From: an uncultured Ignavibacteriota bacterium | GTDB lineage: Bacteria > Bacteroidota > Ignavibacteria > UBA10030 > UBA8401 | DNA length: 64,000 bases | Assembly: GCA_903861125.1 (NCBI GenBank) | Contig: CAIOTF010000054.1 | Location: 1 to 64,000, forward strand | Reading direction: 5' to 3' | In this document: one piece after another, positions 8,505-17,803 of the stretch | How positions within the stretch are numbered: position 1 is the first letter of the stretch | How the letters are laid out: each line of letters starts with the position of its first letter | Program-made: the position numbers and the translations under genes | Notes under the pieces: generated by a model | Seen by the model: only the letters and a program-made list of their open reading frames with translations | Database searches by the model: none | What the model was told of the DNA's origin: nothing

Positions 8505-10037
8505 TTATTTTATCAACACCATCTTTTTCGTTTCAACTATATTTCCCGACCGCAGCTGATATAAATAGATGCCGCTCGTCAGCCGCGAGGCATTGAATGG
8601 AATGTCGTAATCCCCCGCGTCCATCTTCCCGTTCAGCAGGACCGCCGTTTCTTTTCCGAGGATATCAAAGATTCTCAACGACGTAAAATTTGCCGCGGGG
8701 ATCGTGAACGAAATATTCGTTGACGGGTTGAAAGGATTCGGATAGTTCTGATGCAGCACGAATTGAGAAGGAATTGCCTCCTCTTGTTTTACTCCCACGG
8801 TTTGCGTTAACAGTACCGCGCCCGTGGCAAGATCGCACAGAAAGAATTTTCCTCTCACCCATGAGCTTTGATTATTTGACACCTGATACTGCTGAGTGTA
8901 GGCGGCCGCCCAGTAGATCTTGCTGGTATCAAATCCTAACGGACCGAACCATCCGAACTTTTGATCGGCAATGGAAAGTTCGATGCGGAATACCAGCGTA
9001 TCGGGAATCGGCAGCCGCCGGAACGCCTTTCCGCCGGCATTCTCTGCGTTGGCTATCACAGTTGCGCTGGAGGCAACGGTTGAATAATTGGTGATCGGTT
9101 TTAACTGTTTAAGCCAATCAACGTACCCCAGATCCAGTATATTTGTTTTTGATCCGGACGATTGAACTGAAATTGACTGACCGGCAGAATTATTATTCAC
9201 TGTGTAAGCAAACTCCCAAGAACTCGATCTTCCCAGAGTATCAGCCTCCCATGCGGAGATTCTTCGGAGCACTTTATCCGCAGCAAGATTTTTTGCAAGA
9301 CTGTCGGCGATGGATATTGTTTCCGAAAAAATCTTCGGCGAAAAATTCATGAAGGTAAGATTGAGATTTGTTTTGGAACCATTGTCGATGACGATTGAGT
9401 CGCCGAACGCCACCACATCGATCCCTTTATCGGGATCAAGGCTGCCGTCATGATTAACATCCTTGACGGCGAGAGGCCAGTACGTTCCGTTGCTCACATT
9501 GGGGATCGTGTATGTTCCGTTACTGTTCACATTGGCCCAGGCGGCAAACGGAGGCGGACCATTCTTCCCCTCATCTTTCATTATGTTGACACGTGCAAGA
9601 CCAACGACCGATCCCTCCTGAGAAATTCCCGTCGATCCTGAAAGAACGGTTCCGCTCACCGAGTATGGTGCAAAATCAGCACCGGTTGTAAAATAATAGA
9701 CGACCGGCGTTGAAAGGATTGCACCGGATTTTGCTTTCATATAAATAAACGCAATGAAATACGAATGATCCGGTTTCAGCACAACATTGGCATACATCGT
9801 TTTTTGATCGGCACTGAACCCGGAGGATGTGACACTGTCGATATTAGCGAACGACATATTGTCCCCGTTCGCATTCGTTGCCACGGTGTCGATCGCCTCG
9901 CTGAAAGTAATGCTCACAGTCGTATTCAGCGAAACATTCTTTGCATTATTAGCAGGGACTGTTGACACAACGCTCATCTGAGCAAAGACAACGAAAGGAA
10001 AAAGAAGAAGAAAACCGAAATGCAGAGATTTTTTCAT
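8505..10037 (-). CDS. Secreted Ig-like-fold protein with T9SS tail
   Basis: The 510-residue protein has a signal peptide (MKKSLHFGFLLLFPFVVFAQ). A Big_5-type Ig-like domain follows (STVPANNAKNVSLNTTVSITF onward, about residues 23-115), then a carboxypeptidase-regulatory or CnaB-like beta-sandwich at about 125-215. That sandwich contains a calcium-loop-like DVNHDGSLDPDKG. The middle part is unassigned. The C-terminus is a T9SS type A tail (NYPNPFNPSTNISF ... SGIYLYQLRSG). The role is probably surface-exposed or adhesive, with no catalytic domain seen. This tail differs clearly from the two tails upstream. Confidence 0.82.
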   Translation of the reverse strand: MKKSLHFGFLLLFPFVVFAQMSVVSTVPANNAKNVSLNTTVSITFSEAIDTVATNANGDNMSFANIDSVTSSGFSADQKTMYANVVLKPDHSYFIAFIYMKAKSGAILSTPVVYYFTTGADFAPYSVSGTVLSGSTGISQEGSVVGLARVNIMKDEGKNGPPPFAAWANVNSNGTYTIPNVSNGTYWPLAVKDVNHDGSLDPDKGIDVVAFGDSIVIDNGSKTNLNLTFMNFSPKIFSETISIADSLAKNLAADKVLRRISAWEADTLGRSSSWEFAYTVNNNSAGQSISVQSSGSKTNILDLGYVDWLKQLKPITNYSTVASSATVIANAENAGGKAFRRLPIPDTLVFRIELSIADQKFGWFGPLGFDTSKIYWAAAYTQQYQVSNNQSSWVRGKFFLCDLATGAVLLTQTVGVKQEEAIPSQFVLHQNYPNPFNPSTNISFTIPAANFTSLRIFDILGKETAVLLNGKMDAGDYDIPFNASRLTSGIYLYQLRSGNIVETKKMVLIK

Positions 10038-10408
10038 AGCGACCCCGAAAGAAATATTTAATTGGAGAAAAGTATTTCAGATTTGCCAATATCAACACCT
10101 GTGTGCCATTAACCCGCCTGAAGTGCTGAAACAGCAAACACTGTCATGAGAGCTAACAAGGCCCGGGGGAGAAAATTTTTCCGGGGAGGAATGTTAGAGA
10201 GAGTCCTGATGAAAAGACTGCTCATATTTTCTATTTTAAATTATACCTTTTTCCCGGTGTTGTCAAGAAACGGCCGTCACATATGAGAGTGTTTGGTCTT
10301 GATTTAACGGGATTCGCGAATTTCAAAAAAACCTTTATTCTTCCCCCATTTTTTGTATATTCACGAAACAATTTTTATTCCCATTAACGTCAACTATTCA
10401 TTACAGTT
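10038..10408. promoter_or_regulatory. Divergent promoter region, with -10-like TATATT before dcd
   Basis: This 371-base gap separates the divergent genes at 10037 and 10409. On the plus strand, TTTTGTATATTCAC at 10351-10364 carries a TATATT at 10356-10361, giving a predicted leader of about 40 bases for dcd. The same TTTTYGTATMTTCA motif precedes the genes at 33699 and 52979. No gene or RNA was recognised in the rest of the gap. Confidence 0.4.
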
Positions 10409-10948
10409 ATGATTCTATCCGATAAAAAGATCCTCGCAGAAATGAAAAAAGGGACCATCGTCATCACACCGTTCAGCCGAAAATATCTCGGATCCAACAG
10501 CTACGATGTCCATCTCGGAAAAGATCTGGCAATGTATGAACATGAGATACTCGACGCAAAAGTGCACAATAAGGTCCGTCATTTTGAAATTCCGAAAGAA
10601 GGGCTGATACTTGTGCCAAGCAAATTATATCTGGGCGTTACCGAAGAATACACCGAATCGCATGCACATGTGCCGTTTCTGGAGGGGAAAAGTTCCATTG
10701 GCAGGTTGGGAATTGATATCCACGCCACCGCCGGAAAAGGGGATGTCGGATTCTGTAATACTTGGACCCTGGAAATATCCGTTCGTCAACCGGTAAAAGT
10801 GTATGCAGGAATGCCGATCGGGCAATTGATCTATTTCGTTGTCGACGGTGATATTGAAGTACTCTATAATAAGAAGAAGAATGCCAAATACAACAAGCGG
10901 ACAAACAGACCGGTAGAATCGATGATGTGGAAAAATTTCAAAAAATAA
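10409..10948 (+). CDS. dcd: dCTP deaminase
   Basis: The 179-residue protein matches dCTP deaminase over its full length and is cytosolic. The family deaminates dCTP to dUTP, which feeds dUMP for thymidylate synthesis. The N-terminal MILSDKKI block, the SYDVHLG strand and the GKSSIGRLGI active-site block are all present, along with a later ISVRQPVKVYAGMPIGQLIYF core strand. The length suits this beta-barrel trimer. The gene is monocistronic by spacing. Confidence 0.93.
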   Translation: MILSDKKILAEMKKGTIVITPFSRKYLGSNSYDVHLGKDLAMYEHEILDAKVHNKVRHFEIPKEGLILVPSKLYLGVTEEYTESHAHVPFLEGKSSIGRLGIDIHATAGKGDVGFCNTWTLEISVRQPVKVYAGMPIGQLIYFVVDGDIEVLYNKKKNAKYNKRTNRPVESMMWKNFKK

Positions 10949-11134
10949 TTTCTCTCTTCATGTAACTGCTGCATCGGAATTCCACGCGTTGTCAATCCGT
11001 CGTTGAAAAATAATACGGCGCCGCTATTTGTTGTACGAAAGTATTTTCGCCCATTTTTTATTTTTTGCCTATCACCTCTTTTTGCGTTACTTTCTCATAT
11101 CAATTCCTTCTCAACAACAACCCTTGAGGCTCCC

Positions 11135-13180
11135 ATGAAACGCATCTTTGCCCTGATTATTCTTTTGTTTTGCACGATCATCCTCACACAGTCACAAACC
11201 AGGCGGCCGCTTCAGCTGGAAGATATGTTCAGAATCCAGCGCGTCAGCGACGCTCAGTTATCACCCGACGGAAAAACTGTTGCCTACGTTGTCGGTGTAG
11301 TGGACAAAGAGGCAAATAGAACAAACACCGATATTTGGCTCATTCCAACTGCGGGCGGAGAAGCAAAGCAGTTGACGAACAGCCCTAAAGCGGACCGTCA
11401 TCCCCGCTGGTCTCCGGACGGAAAAACAATCGCCTTTGAATCAAACCGCGGCGGTTCAATGCAGATCTATACCATCAACACAGCATCGGGCGAGACCAAA
11501 CAGATCACCACTATCACTACCGAAGCCGGCGCAGCGATCTGGTCTCCGGACGGAAAAAAACTTGGATTCGTCTCAACCGTTTTTCCGGAATTTTCCGAAA
11601 GACCGTATGCCGAAGCCGATGCACTTAACAAACAAAAACAGGATGCGCGCGACAACAGCAAGGTGAAGGCACGCATTATGACGAAATTGCTCTACCGTCA
11701 CTGGGACAGTTGGGTGGATGATAAACGGCAGCATGTATTTATCGTTAATGCGGACGGAACCAATCCCCACAACGTAACACCGGGCGACCGTGATGCAACA
11801 CCACCTTCGTCAACATTTTCAACGGGGGATGATTTTAGTTTTTCTCCCGACGGAAAAGAAATTGCGATCACGGCTACGCCTGTTCCTGTACGGGAAGAAT
11901 CATGGAGCACCAATCACGACATCATCACCGTGAACCTTGAAACCGGCGCGAAAAAACAAATCACCGTTAATGCTGCGGCAGATGTCTATCCGCAATATTC
12001 TCCGGACGGTAAATACATTGCCTATCGTGCACAATCGCGTGCTGGATTCGAAGCCGACCGCTGGCAGCTGATGCTGTACGACCGCTCTGCGGGAACAACA
12101 AAAAGCCTCACGCCGAAATTCGATACCAATGTTGATGCATTCGCGTGGGCCGCCGACAACAAAACGCTGTACACTGCGGCAGAAGAAAAAGCGAATACGC
12201 CGTTGTGGTCTGTTGGAATTGACGGAACCGTGAAAAAAATATTCGATAATGCAAACAATGGCGATGTCAGTATTTCTGCGGATGGAAGTACGATCGTCTT
12301 CGCACATCAGACAATGTCGCGTCCGGTGGAACTGTGGACGGCGAGCAGCAGCGGTAAAGATGCAAAACAGCTGACGCATGTGAATGACGAACTCTTTTTG
12401 CATGTAGAATTTTCGGAACCGGAGTATGTGTGGTTTAAGGGAGCTAACGGAACACCGGTGCAGATGTGGATCGTTAAACCGCCGTTTTTCGACGGGACAA
12501 AAAAATATCCGCTCGTCTACTGGGTACACGGCGGACCGCAGGGAGCATTCGGCAATTCATGGTCCTACCGCTGGAACCAGCAGTTATGGGCAGCGCAGGG
12601 ATACGTGATCGCTCTTCCCAATCCGCGTGGCTCCACCGGATTCGGTCAGAAGTTCACCGATGAAATATCGCGGGACTGGGGCGGGAAAGTCTACACCGAT
12701 GTTATGAACGGCGTCGCCTACATGGAAAAACAGCCGTATGTGGATGTTACGCGGATGGCTGCCGCCGGTGCAAGTTACGGCGGATATATGATGAACTGGC
12801 TCAATGGGCATACCGATAAATTTAAAACACTGATCTGTCACGACGGCGTCTATAATTTTCATTCCATGTACGGGGTCACGGAAGAAACCTGGTTCGACGA
12901 ATGGGAGCACGGCATCCCGTGGGAAACGAAGGATTACGACAAATTCTCACCGCACAAATATGCGCAGAAATTCAAGACACCGACACTTATCATCCATAAT
13001 GAACTCGATTTCCGCGTGCCGGTCGGAGAAGGATTCTCGCTCTTCACCACTTTACAGCGGAAAGGGATTCCTTCCAAACTCCTCTACTTCCCGGACGAAG
13101 GACATTGGGTGTTGAAACCACTTAACTCGGAATTATGGCACACGACGATCTTCGGTTGGCTGAAAGATTATTTGAAATAG
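11135..13180 (+). CDS. Secreted S9-family prolyl oligopeptidase-type peptidase
   Basis: The start is put at the ATG at 11135, which begins a signal peptide (MKRIFALIILLFCTIILTQSQ); a TTG at 11003 would add 44 residues. The 681-residue protein has an N-terminal WD40-like beta-propeller with repeated SPDGK motifs and a C-terminal alpha/beta hydrolase domain. The triad is visible: Ser547 in GASYGGYM, Asp625 in NELDFRVP and His657 in DEGHWV. The family (acylaminoacyl or dipeptidyl peptidases) cleaves short peptides, and the signal peptide places this one in the periplasm or outside. An intrinsic terminator follows at 13272. Confidence 0.92.
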   Translation: MKRIFALIILLFCTIILTQSQTRRPLQLEDMFRIQRVSDAQLSPDGKTVAYVVGVVDKEANRTNTDIWLIPTAGGEAKQLTNSPKADRHPRWSPDGKTIAFESNRGGSMQIYTINTASGETKQITTITTEAGAAIWSPDGKKLGFVSTVFPEFSERPYAEADALNKQKQDARDNSKVKARIMTKLLYRHWDSWVDDKRQHVFIVNADGTNPHNVTPGDRDATPPSSTFSTGDDFSFSPDGKEIAITATPVPVREESWSTNHDIITVNLETGAKKQITVNAAADVYPQYSPDGKYIAYRAQSRAGFEADRWQLMLYDRSAGTTKSLTPKFDTNVDAFAWAADNKTLYTAAEEKANTPLWSVGIDGTVKKIFDNANNGDVSISADGSTIVFAHQTMSRPVELWTASSSGKDAKQLTHVNDELFLHVEFSEPEYVWFKGANGTPVQMWIVKPPFFDGTKKYPLVYWVHGGPQGAFGNSWSYRWNQQLWAAQGYVIALPNPRGSTGFGQKFTDEISRDWGGKVYTDVMNGVAYMEKQPYVDVTRMAAAGASYGGYMMNWLNGHTDKFKTLICHDGVYNFHSMYGVTEETWFDEWEHGIPWETKDYDKFSPHKYAQKFKTPTLIIHNELDFRVPVGEGFSLFTTLQRKGIPSKLLYFPDEGHWVLKPLNSELWHTTIFGWLKDYLK

Positions 13181-13271
13181 GAGATGATGATTTCACGATA
13201 CGAACATTGTTCAGCTGAACTGAGCGGTTCAAAATTATCTGCCTTTACAAACAATGTTTTTTTTCAAACAG

Positions 13272-13295
13272 ATGGCTCCTTTGGAGCCATTTTTT
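13272..13295 (+). terminator. Intrinsic terminator after the S9 peptidase gene
   Basis: The stem ATGGCTCC/GGAGCCAT has a TTT loop and is followed by a run of five T. It lies 91 bases after the stop codon. Confidence 0.85.
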
Positions 13296-13368
13296 ATTAC
13301 ATTTCGATCGTGTTGATTTGATAGCTTCATGATCGTAACTTAGTATACACTTAAAGAAAGAGATCATT

Positions 13369-14187
13369 ATGAGTTTTAACCGTAAAATTCAAACCATTCA
13401 GAAAAGATCCGATTCCCTTCTCTGCGTCGGCCTCGACACCGATGCGGCAAAACTTCCTCTTCACCTTCGATCGAAAAAGAACGGCATTCTGGAATTCAAC
13501 AAGCGGATCATCGAATCAACGAAAGATCTTGTCTGCGCGTATAAGATCAACTTCGCCTTCTATGAAGTGCTGGGAAAAGAAGGCTGGACGATTATTGAAA
13601 AAACTCTTGCCCTTATCCCCTCCGCCGTTCTTACAATCGCCGACGCAAAACGCGGAGATATCGGCAACACATCTTCGCAGTACGCACGAGCAATCTTTAA
13701 TGAAATGGGATTCGATTCCGTCACCGTTTCGCCGTATATGGGAATAGATTCCGTTCAGCCATTTCTTGAACAAAAAGATAAGGGAGTCTTTCTGCTCGCA
13801 CTGACATCGAACAAGGGTGCGTTTGATTTTCAGTATCGCAAGAGCGGGAAGAAACGGTTGTTCGAAGAGGTCGTAACAACAGCACAGAAATGGACTTCGC
13901 ACAATAATCTGGGATTCGTTGTGGGTGCTACGAAATCGACGGATATCCGGTCCGTCAGGAAACTTGCGCCGGATGCTCCGTTTCTCGTTCCGGGAATCGG
14001 TGCACAAGGGGGAAGTGTAGAAGAGGTTGTGAAATACGGCTGCACCAGCAACGGATCGGGCATTCTCATCAATGCCAGCCGGAGCATTCTGTATGCATCC
14101 TCCGAAAAGGATTTTGCAGGCGCAGCCCGGAGCGAAGCGCTGAAACTGAAGAATGAGATCAATTTTTTCCGGCATACTTTCTTTTAG
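13369..14187 (+). CDS. pyrF: Orotidine 5'-phosphate decarboxylase, type 2
   Basis: The 272-residue enzyme converts OMP to UMP, the last step of de novo pyrimidine synthesis. The active-site block DAKRGDIGNTS with its lysine is present, as is the N-terminal LCVGLDTD strand and a C-terminal phosphate-binding PGIGAQGG loop. The length and block spacing fit the longer type 2 subfamily rather than the roughly 230-residue type 1 enzymes. A short gap separates it from the DUF2851 gene downstream. Confidence 0.92.
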   Translation: MSFNRKIQTIQKRSDSLLCVGLDTDAAKLPLHLRSKKNGILEFNKRIIESTKDLVCAYKINFAFYEVLGKEGWTIIEKTLALIPSAVLTIADAKRGDIGNTSSQYARAIFNEMGFDSVTVSPYMGIDSVQPFLEQKDKGVFLLALTSNKGAFDFQYRKSGKKRLFEEVVTTAQKWTSHNNLGFVVGATKSTDIRSVRKLAPDAPFLVPGIGAQGGSVEEVVKYGCTSNGSGILINASRSILYASSEKDFAGAARSEALKLKNEINFFRHTFF

Positions 14188-14246
14188 CACGAACGCACTG
14201 AGTGAGATAGAATAATTTTTCTCCGCAACAATGTTTTCGGAAATCA

Positions 14247-15719
14247 ATGCACGAAGACTTCCTGCAACATATATGGGCAAAGCAATTGTTCAACTCGTCG
14301 AGCCTGACTACCACGGATGGGCGTTCCGTTCACATTGTTGAGCCGGGAACGCTTTCGCGCACAAGCGGACCAGATTTCCGAAATGCCATTGTGCGTATCG
14401 GAGAGATCACCTTTAGCGGCGATATTGAATTCCATCGCACGTTCGACGACTGGAATCTTCACCATCATCAAAACGATCCGCGTTATAACTCAGTAATCCT
14501 TCATGTTGTTCTGTCGGGAAAAGCACCGGACACCCCTTCTCAAAGCGGCCGCATCATTCCAACGATTGTTCTGCACCCTTTTTTGAACTCATCGATCGAA
14601 AGTATTGAAGACCATCTTTCACGGGAAGCATATTCGTCAAAAACCAATGCGCTCAGGTGCGCGTCTATAAACGGCGGCGCCGATGCGGCACTGTTGAACG
14701 GCTGGATACACACTCTCTTCCGTGAACGGCTGAAGGAGAAGGTGCTTCGTCTGCACGACCGGCTGTGCAGCATTATTCTTGAACAGCAGCGCATGACGAG
14801 GGAACCGCATCCGCAGTATCACGAGACCATCGGCGAGATACCTCTGCCCAATGCGTCGATCGACAAAGAACTGTTGAAACAAAAATTCGCATGGGAGCAA
14901 TTGCTGTATGAAGAAGTGATGGATTGTTTCGGTTACTCCAACAACCGCGATCCGATGAAGAAACTTGCCGGCGAGATCACGCTGATGAATTTGATCCCGG
15001 CTGCAGCGGGTTCAGAATTATCACCGCTTCAACTTGAAGCAATACTGTTCAAAGCATCGGGGCTTCTTCCGTCGATACATGAAACAAGCGATCAGGAATC
15101 AAAAGTACATATTCATTCCCTCACCTCGGCATGGAATGAAGTGCCGAAGAAATTTTCTTTTTCACCGATCCATCCTGCAGAGTGGATTTTTTCTCCAACG
15201 CGCCCGTCAAATTTCCCCACCATCAGGATCGCCGGGGCAAGCATGTTTTTGCATTCGTTGCTCTACCGGTCACTGTTCCGGTCTCTCATAACAACGGTGG
15301 ACGGAAAATATTCTTCGCCACAATCAAAGATCGAACAGACGGCGGCACTTTTTGCTTCCGGCGAACATTCGTTTTGGAATTATCACTATTCGTTTTCCGA
15401 ACCGGTTCCCAAAAAACATGCTCTTCTTGGTGAATCACGGATCTTCGACATTATTGTGAATGCCGTTGTTCCCTTTGTCTGTTTGTACGCACATGTATTC
15501 GGCAAGGAGGATCTCTTCGAACGCTGCGTGAGTATGGCGGCGGAACTGCCGTTGCTGGATGATAATTCCATTTTGCGGACGATGAACAAGCACTTAATAA
15601 AAAATAAAATCAAAATTCAATTTGCGTATCAGCAGCAGGGACTGATCCAACTGAACAAAAAATATTGTGCGGTCGAACGTTGCGGTGATTGTGAGGTCGG
15701 AAAGAAGATCGATCAATAG
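14247..15719 (+). CDS. DUF2851 family protein
   Basis: The 490-residue protein has no signal peptide. The N-terminus carries the family hallmark: EDFLQHIWAKQLF, GPDFRNAIVRIG and a GDIEFHRTFDDWNLHHH segment rich in acidic and histidine residues that could bind metal. A cysteine-rich end (CAVERCGDCEVG) may form a small zinc or redox site. DUF2851 is found mainly in Bacteroidota and relatives and has no established function that I know. The following gene begins about 45 bases later, so co-transcription is possible. Confidence 0.85.
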   Translation: MHEDFLQHIWAKQLFNSSSLTTTDGRSVHIVEPGTLSRTSGPDFRNAIVRIGEITFSGDIEFHRTFDDWNLHHHQNDPRYNSVILHVVLSGKAPDTPSQSGRIIPTIVLHPFLNSSIESIEDHLSREAYSSKTNALRCASINGGADAALLNGWIHTLFRERLKEKVLRLHDRLCSIILEQQRMTREPHPQYHETIGEIPLPNASIDKELLKQKFAWEQLLYEEVMDCFGYSNNRDPMKKLAGEITLMNLIPAAAGSELSPLQLEAILFKASGLLPSIHETSDQESKVHIHSLTSAWNEVPKKFSFSPIHPAEWIFSPTRPSNFPTIRIAGASMFLHSLLYRSLFRSLITTVDGKYSSPQSKIEQTAALFASGEHSFWNYHYSFSEPVPKKHALLGESRIFDIIVNAVVPFVCLYAHVFGKEDLFERCVSMAAELPLLDDNSILRTMNKHLIKNKIKIQFAYQQQGLIQLNKKYCAVERCGDCEVGKKIDQ

Positions 15720-15752
15720 ATACTTCTTCGCGTCTTTGCGTTGAATTTCAAG

Positions 15753-15758
15753 TATATT
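15753..15758 (+). promoter_or_regulatory. -10-like TATATT placed for leaderless transcription
   Basis: TATATT ends six bases before the ATG at 15764. A start about seven bases downstream of a -10 element would place the 5' end at the initiation codon. No ribosome site is present between the two. No good -35 hexamer was found. Confidence 0.35.
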
Positions 15759-15763
15759 ACTCC

Positions 15764-16078
15764 ATGAACTGGCTCATACAGATCGAAACCGAACTACAGC
15801 GCATTCGTCCGAATGAGAATCCGGGCCGCATCCGTACCACGGCCCGACGCGTCGCCGGTATTGCGATCCGGCATTATTATAATAATCCGTCGAATGATAT
15901 GCTTGCAATGCTTCACACCGCGGCAAACGATGTTGCGCTGCCGGAAGAAGTGCGCTTTGCCATCGAACGGCTTGTTGCGCGTCTGGATGCAAATTTCAAA
16001 TCACCGTCAGTCGATCCGATCGGCGACGCGGCGTATATTGTTTCGTTTGTGAAGAACAGTTTGAATGAGAATTCTTAA
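15764..16078 (+). CDS. Small helical protein, unknown
   Basis: This 104-residue protein is predicted to be all-helical and soluble (MNWLIQIETELQRIRPNENP, then an Arg-rich RIRTTARRVAGIAIRHYY helix and a C-terminal helix ending SFVKNSLNENS). No family is recognised. It lies just after the DUF2851 gene on the same strand and is convergent with the M28 peptidase gene. The absent ribosome site and the TATATT just upstream suggest a leaderless mRNA. Confidence 0.6.
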   Translation: MNWLIQIETELQRIRPNENPGRIRTTARRVAGIAIRHYYNNPSNDMLAMLHTAANDVALPEEVRFAIERLVARLDANFKSPSVDPIGDAAYIVSFVKNSLNENS

Positions 16079-16102
16079 TTGGTTGTGTAACCGTACACAC
16101 CA

Positions 16103-17725
16103 TTATTGCAACATGGATTTCTTTCGGACCGCTTCAAATTCACTGCCCGGGTTCCAGTACGGCATTTCAATGATATTCGCAATTCTCCATGCCAGACGGA
16201 TCACCAGTTCCGCCTGCTGCAAAGCCCCGTCATATTTCCAATCATTGCTGAACTCATCGTTCGGCTGATGATAACTCTTCCCTCCGCGTTCCCGTATCAT
16301 TCTCACGAATGCGGTATCAACACCGATTATATCACGTCCGCCACCCATGGACATTGCCGGAATTCCGGCCTTTGCAAAACTAAAATGATCACTGCGGTAA
16401 AAGCCCCCCTGTTCCGGCGCCTGATCCGGTTTTACGGTGAGGTTCATACCTTTGGCGATCTCGGCAAGATCGTTGCCAAGCGAAGAACGGTCGCTTCCCT
16501 GAAATGATATATCCGTTGTGCGGCCGATGATATTGATAACATCGGTGTTGATATTGGCGGCAATCTTCTGCGCAGGAACAGTCGGATGAGAGGCAAAATA
16601 TTTCGATCCGAGCAGGCCTTGTTCTTCTGCAGCAACGGCGGCGAACAGCATCGAGCGCCGCGGCCTGACATGCAGTGCGGAAAATGTTTCGGCAAGATTC
16701 AGCATCAGCGATGTTCCCGAAGCATTATCAAGCGCACCGTTATAGATTGAATCGCCGTCGATCGCTCTTCCGATTCCGAAATGATCGTAATGTGCGGAAA
16801 AAATAATGTACTGATCCTTTAATGCGGGATCGCTCCCTTCCACTTTTCCGATGATATTATTCGTGCGAATCCTTTTCACCGTGGATCGCATTGTTCCGTT
16901 CATTGTAAGGCCCAGCGGAACTGGCCGGAAGGAACTTTTTTGCGCCTTCGCGGTCAACGAATCAAGATCGAATCCGCTAAGCTGCATGCATTTTCTGACT
17001 GCATCTTCGGTCATCCAGCCTTTCATCCTCAGACCTTTCGAAGAAGAACTCTCGTCCAGATCGAACATTTCTCTGCTCCACGTATTGCGTATCACTTCGT
17101 ACCGGTATCCGGCCGACGGAGTTGTATGGATAACGATGGCGCCAAGCGCACCTTTTTCGGCGGCGATCTCGTATTTATAGGTCCAACGTCCGTAATATGT
17201 TCTTCCTTTCCCGGCAAATAAATTCGGATCATCGGTTGCAGGATCGTTGTTCATCATCACCAGTATTTTCCCGCGAACATCAACGTCTTTGTAGTCATCC
17301 CAATGCTGTTCCGGTGCGGCAATTCCAAAGCCGACAAATATCAATTCCGCGTCACGAAGTTCAACCAGTGGTTCGTATGTACCGGTTGTTACAACAAAAT
17401 CGGTGGAATATTCGCAGTCGATCTGCTGTTCGGCGGTGCCGATCCTTAACACGGTTGCCGGATCCACGGTCACTCCCACCACCGGAACATTTTGAATATA
17501 ACTCCCGTTTTCCCCGGCCGGCAGTAAACCGGATTTTTTGAACTGAGAAACAATATACGCCGTTGCTTTTCTATCTCCGGCAGAAGCGGGTCCGCGACCT
17601 TCAAGAGAATCGTGTGCAAGAACTGCAATGTGCGCACGGAGTTTTTCGGCCGTGATGAATTTCAGTGCATCGGAAGGCGGTGTGGTTTGGAACAGCAGTA
17701 ATGGAATAACAAAAAGAATATTCAT
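16103..17725 (-). CDS. Secreted M28-family aminopeptidase with PA domain
   Basis: The 540-residue protein starts with a hydrophobic signal (MNILFVIPLLLFQTTPPSD). A PA insert (about residues 110-250) precedes the M28 zinc peptidase core. Zinc-ligand blocks are present: SAHYDHFG, ALDNASGTS, the catalytic AAEEQGLLGS, NTDVI and a final YRSDHFSF. The family removes N-terminal residues from peptides using two zinc ions. It is convergent with the small gene at 15764. A DUF5686 gene lies upstream on the same strand, 78 bases away. Confidence 0.9.
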   Translation of the reverse strand: MNILFVIPLLLFQTTPPSDALKFITAEKLRAHIAVLAHDSLEGRGPASAGDRKATAYIVSQFKKSGLLPAGENGSYIQNVPVVGVTVDPATVLRIGTAEQQIDCEYSTDFVVTTGTYEPLVELRDAELIFVGFGIAAPEQHWDDYKDVDVRGKILVMMNNDPATDDPNLFAGKGRTYYGRWTYKYEIAAEKGALGAIVIHTTPSAGYRYEVIRNTWSREMFDLDESSSSKGLRMKGWMTEDAVRKCMQLSGFDLDSLTAKAQKSSFRPVPLGLTMNGTMRSTVKRIRTNNIIGKVEGSDPALKDQYIIFSAHYDHFGIGRAIDGDSIYNGALDNASGTSLMLNLAETFSALHVRPRRSMLFAAVAAEEQGLLGSKYFASHPTVPAQKIAANINTDVINIIGRTTDISFQGSDRSSLGNDLAEIAKGMNLTVKPDQAPEQGGFYRSDHFSFAKAGIPAMSMGGGRDIIGVDTAFVRMIRERGGKSYHQPNDEFSNDWKYDGALQQAELVIRLAWRIANIIEMPYWNPGSEFEAVRKKSMLQ

Positions 17726-17803
17726 AGGATTTTTTATTGGAGTGAGATTACAGTTTAGTTTGGAGCCGCTTGGTGAAAATTTTTATACCATACAAAATAG
17801 AAA

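Noticed and set aside
13516-14280. 254-codon frame opposite pyrF
   Set aside because: It overlaps a confirmed pyrF and continues into the DUF2851 gene; no domain is seen.
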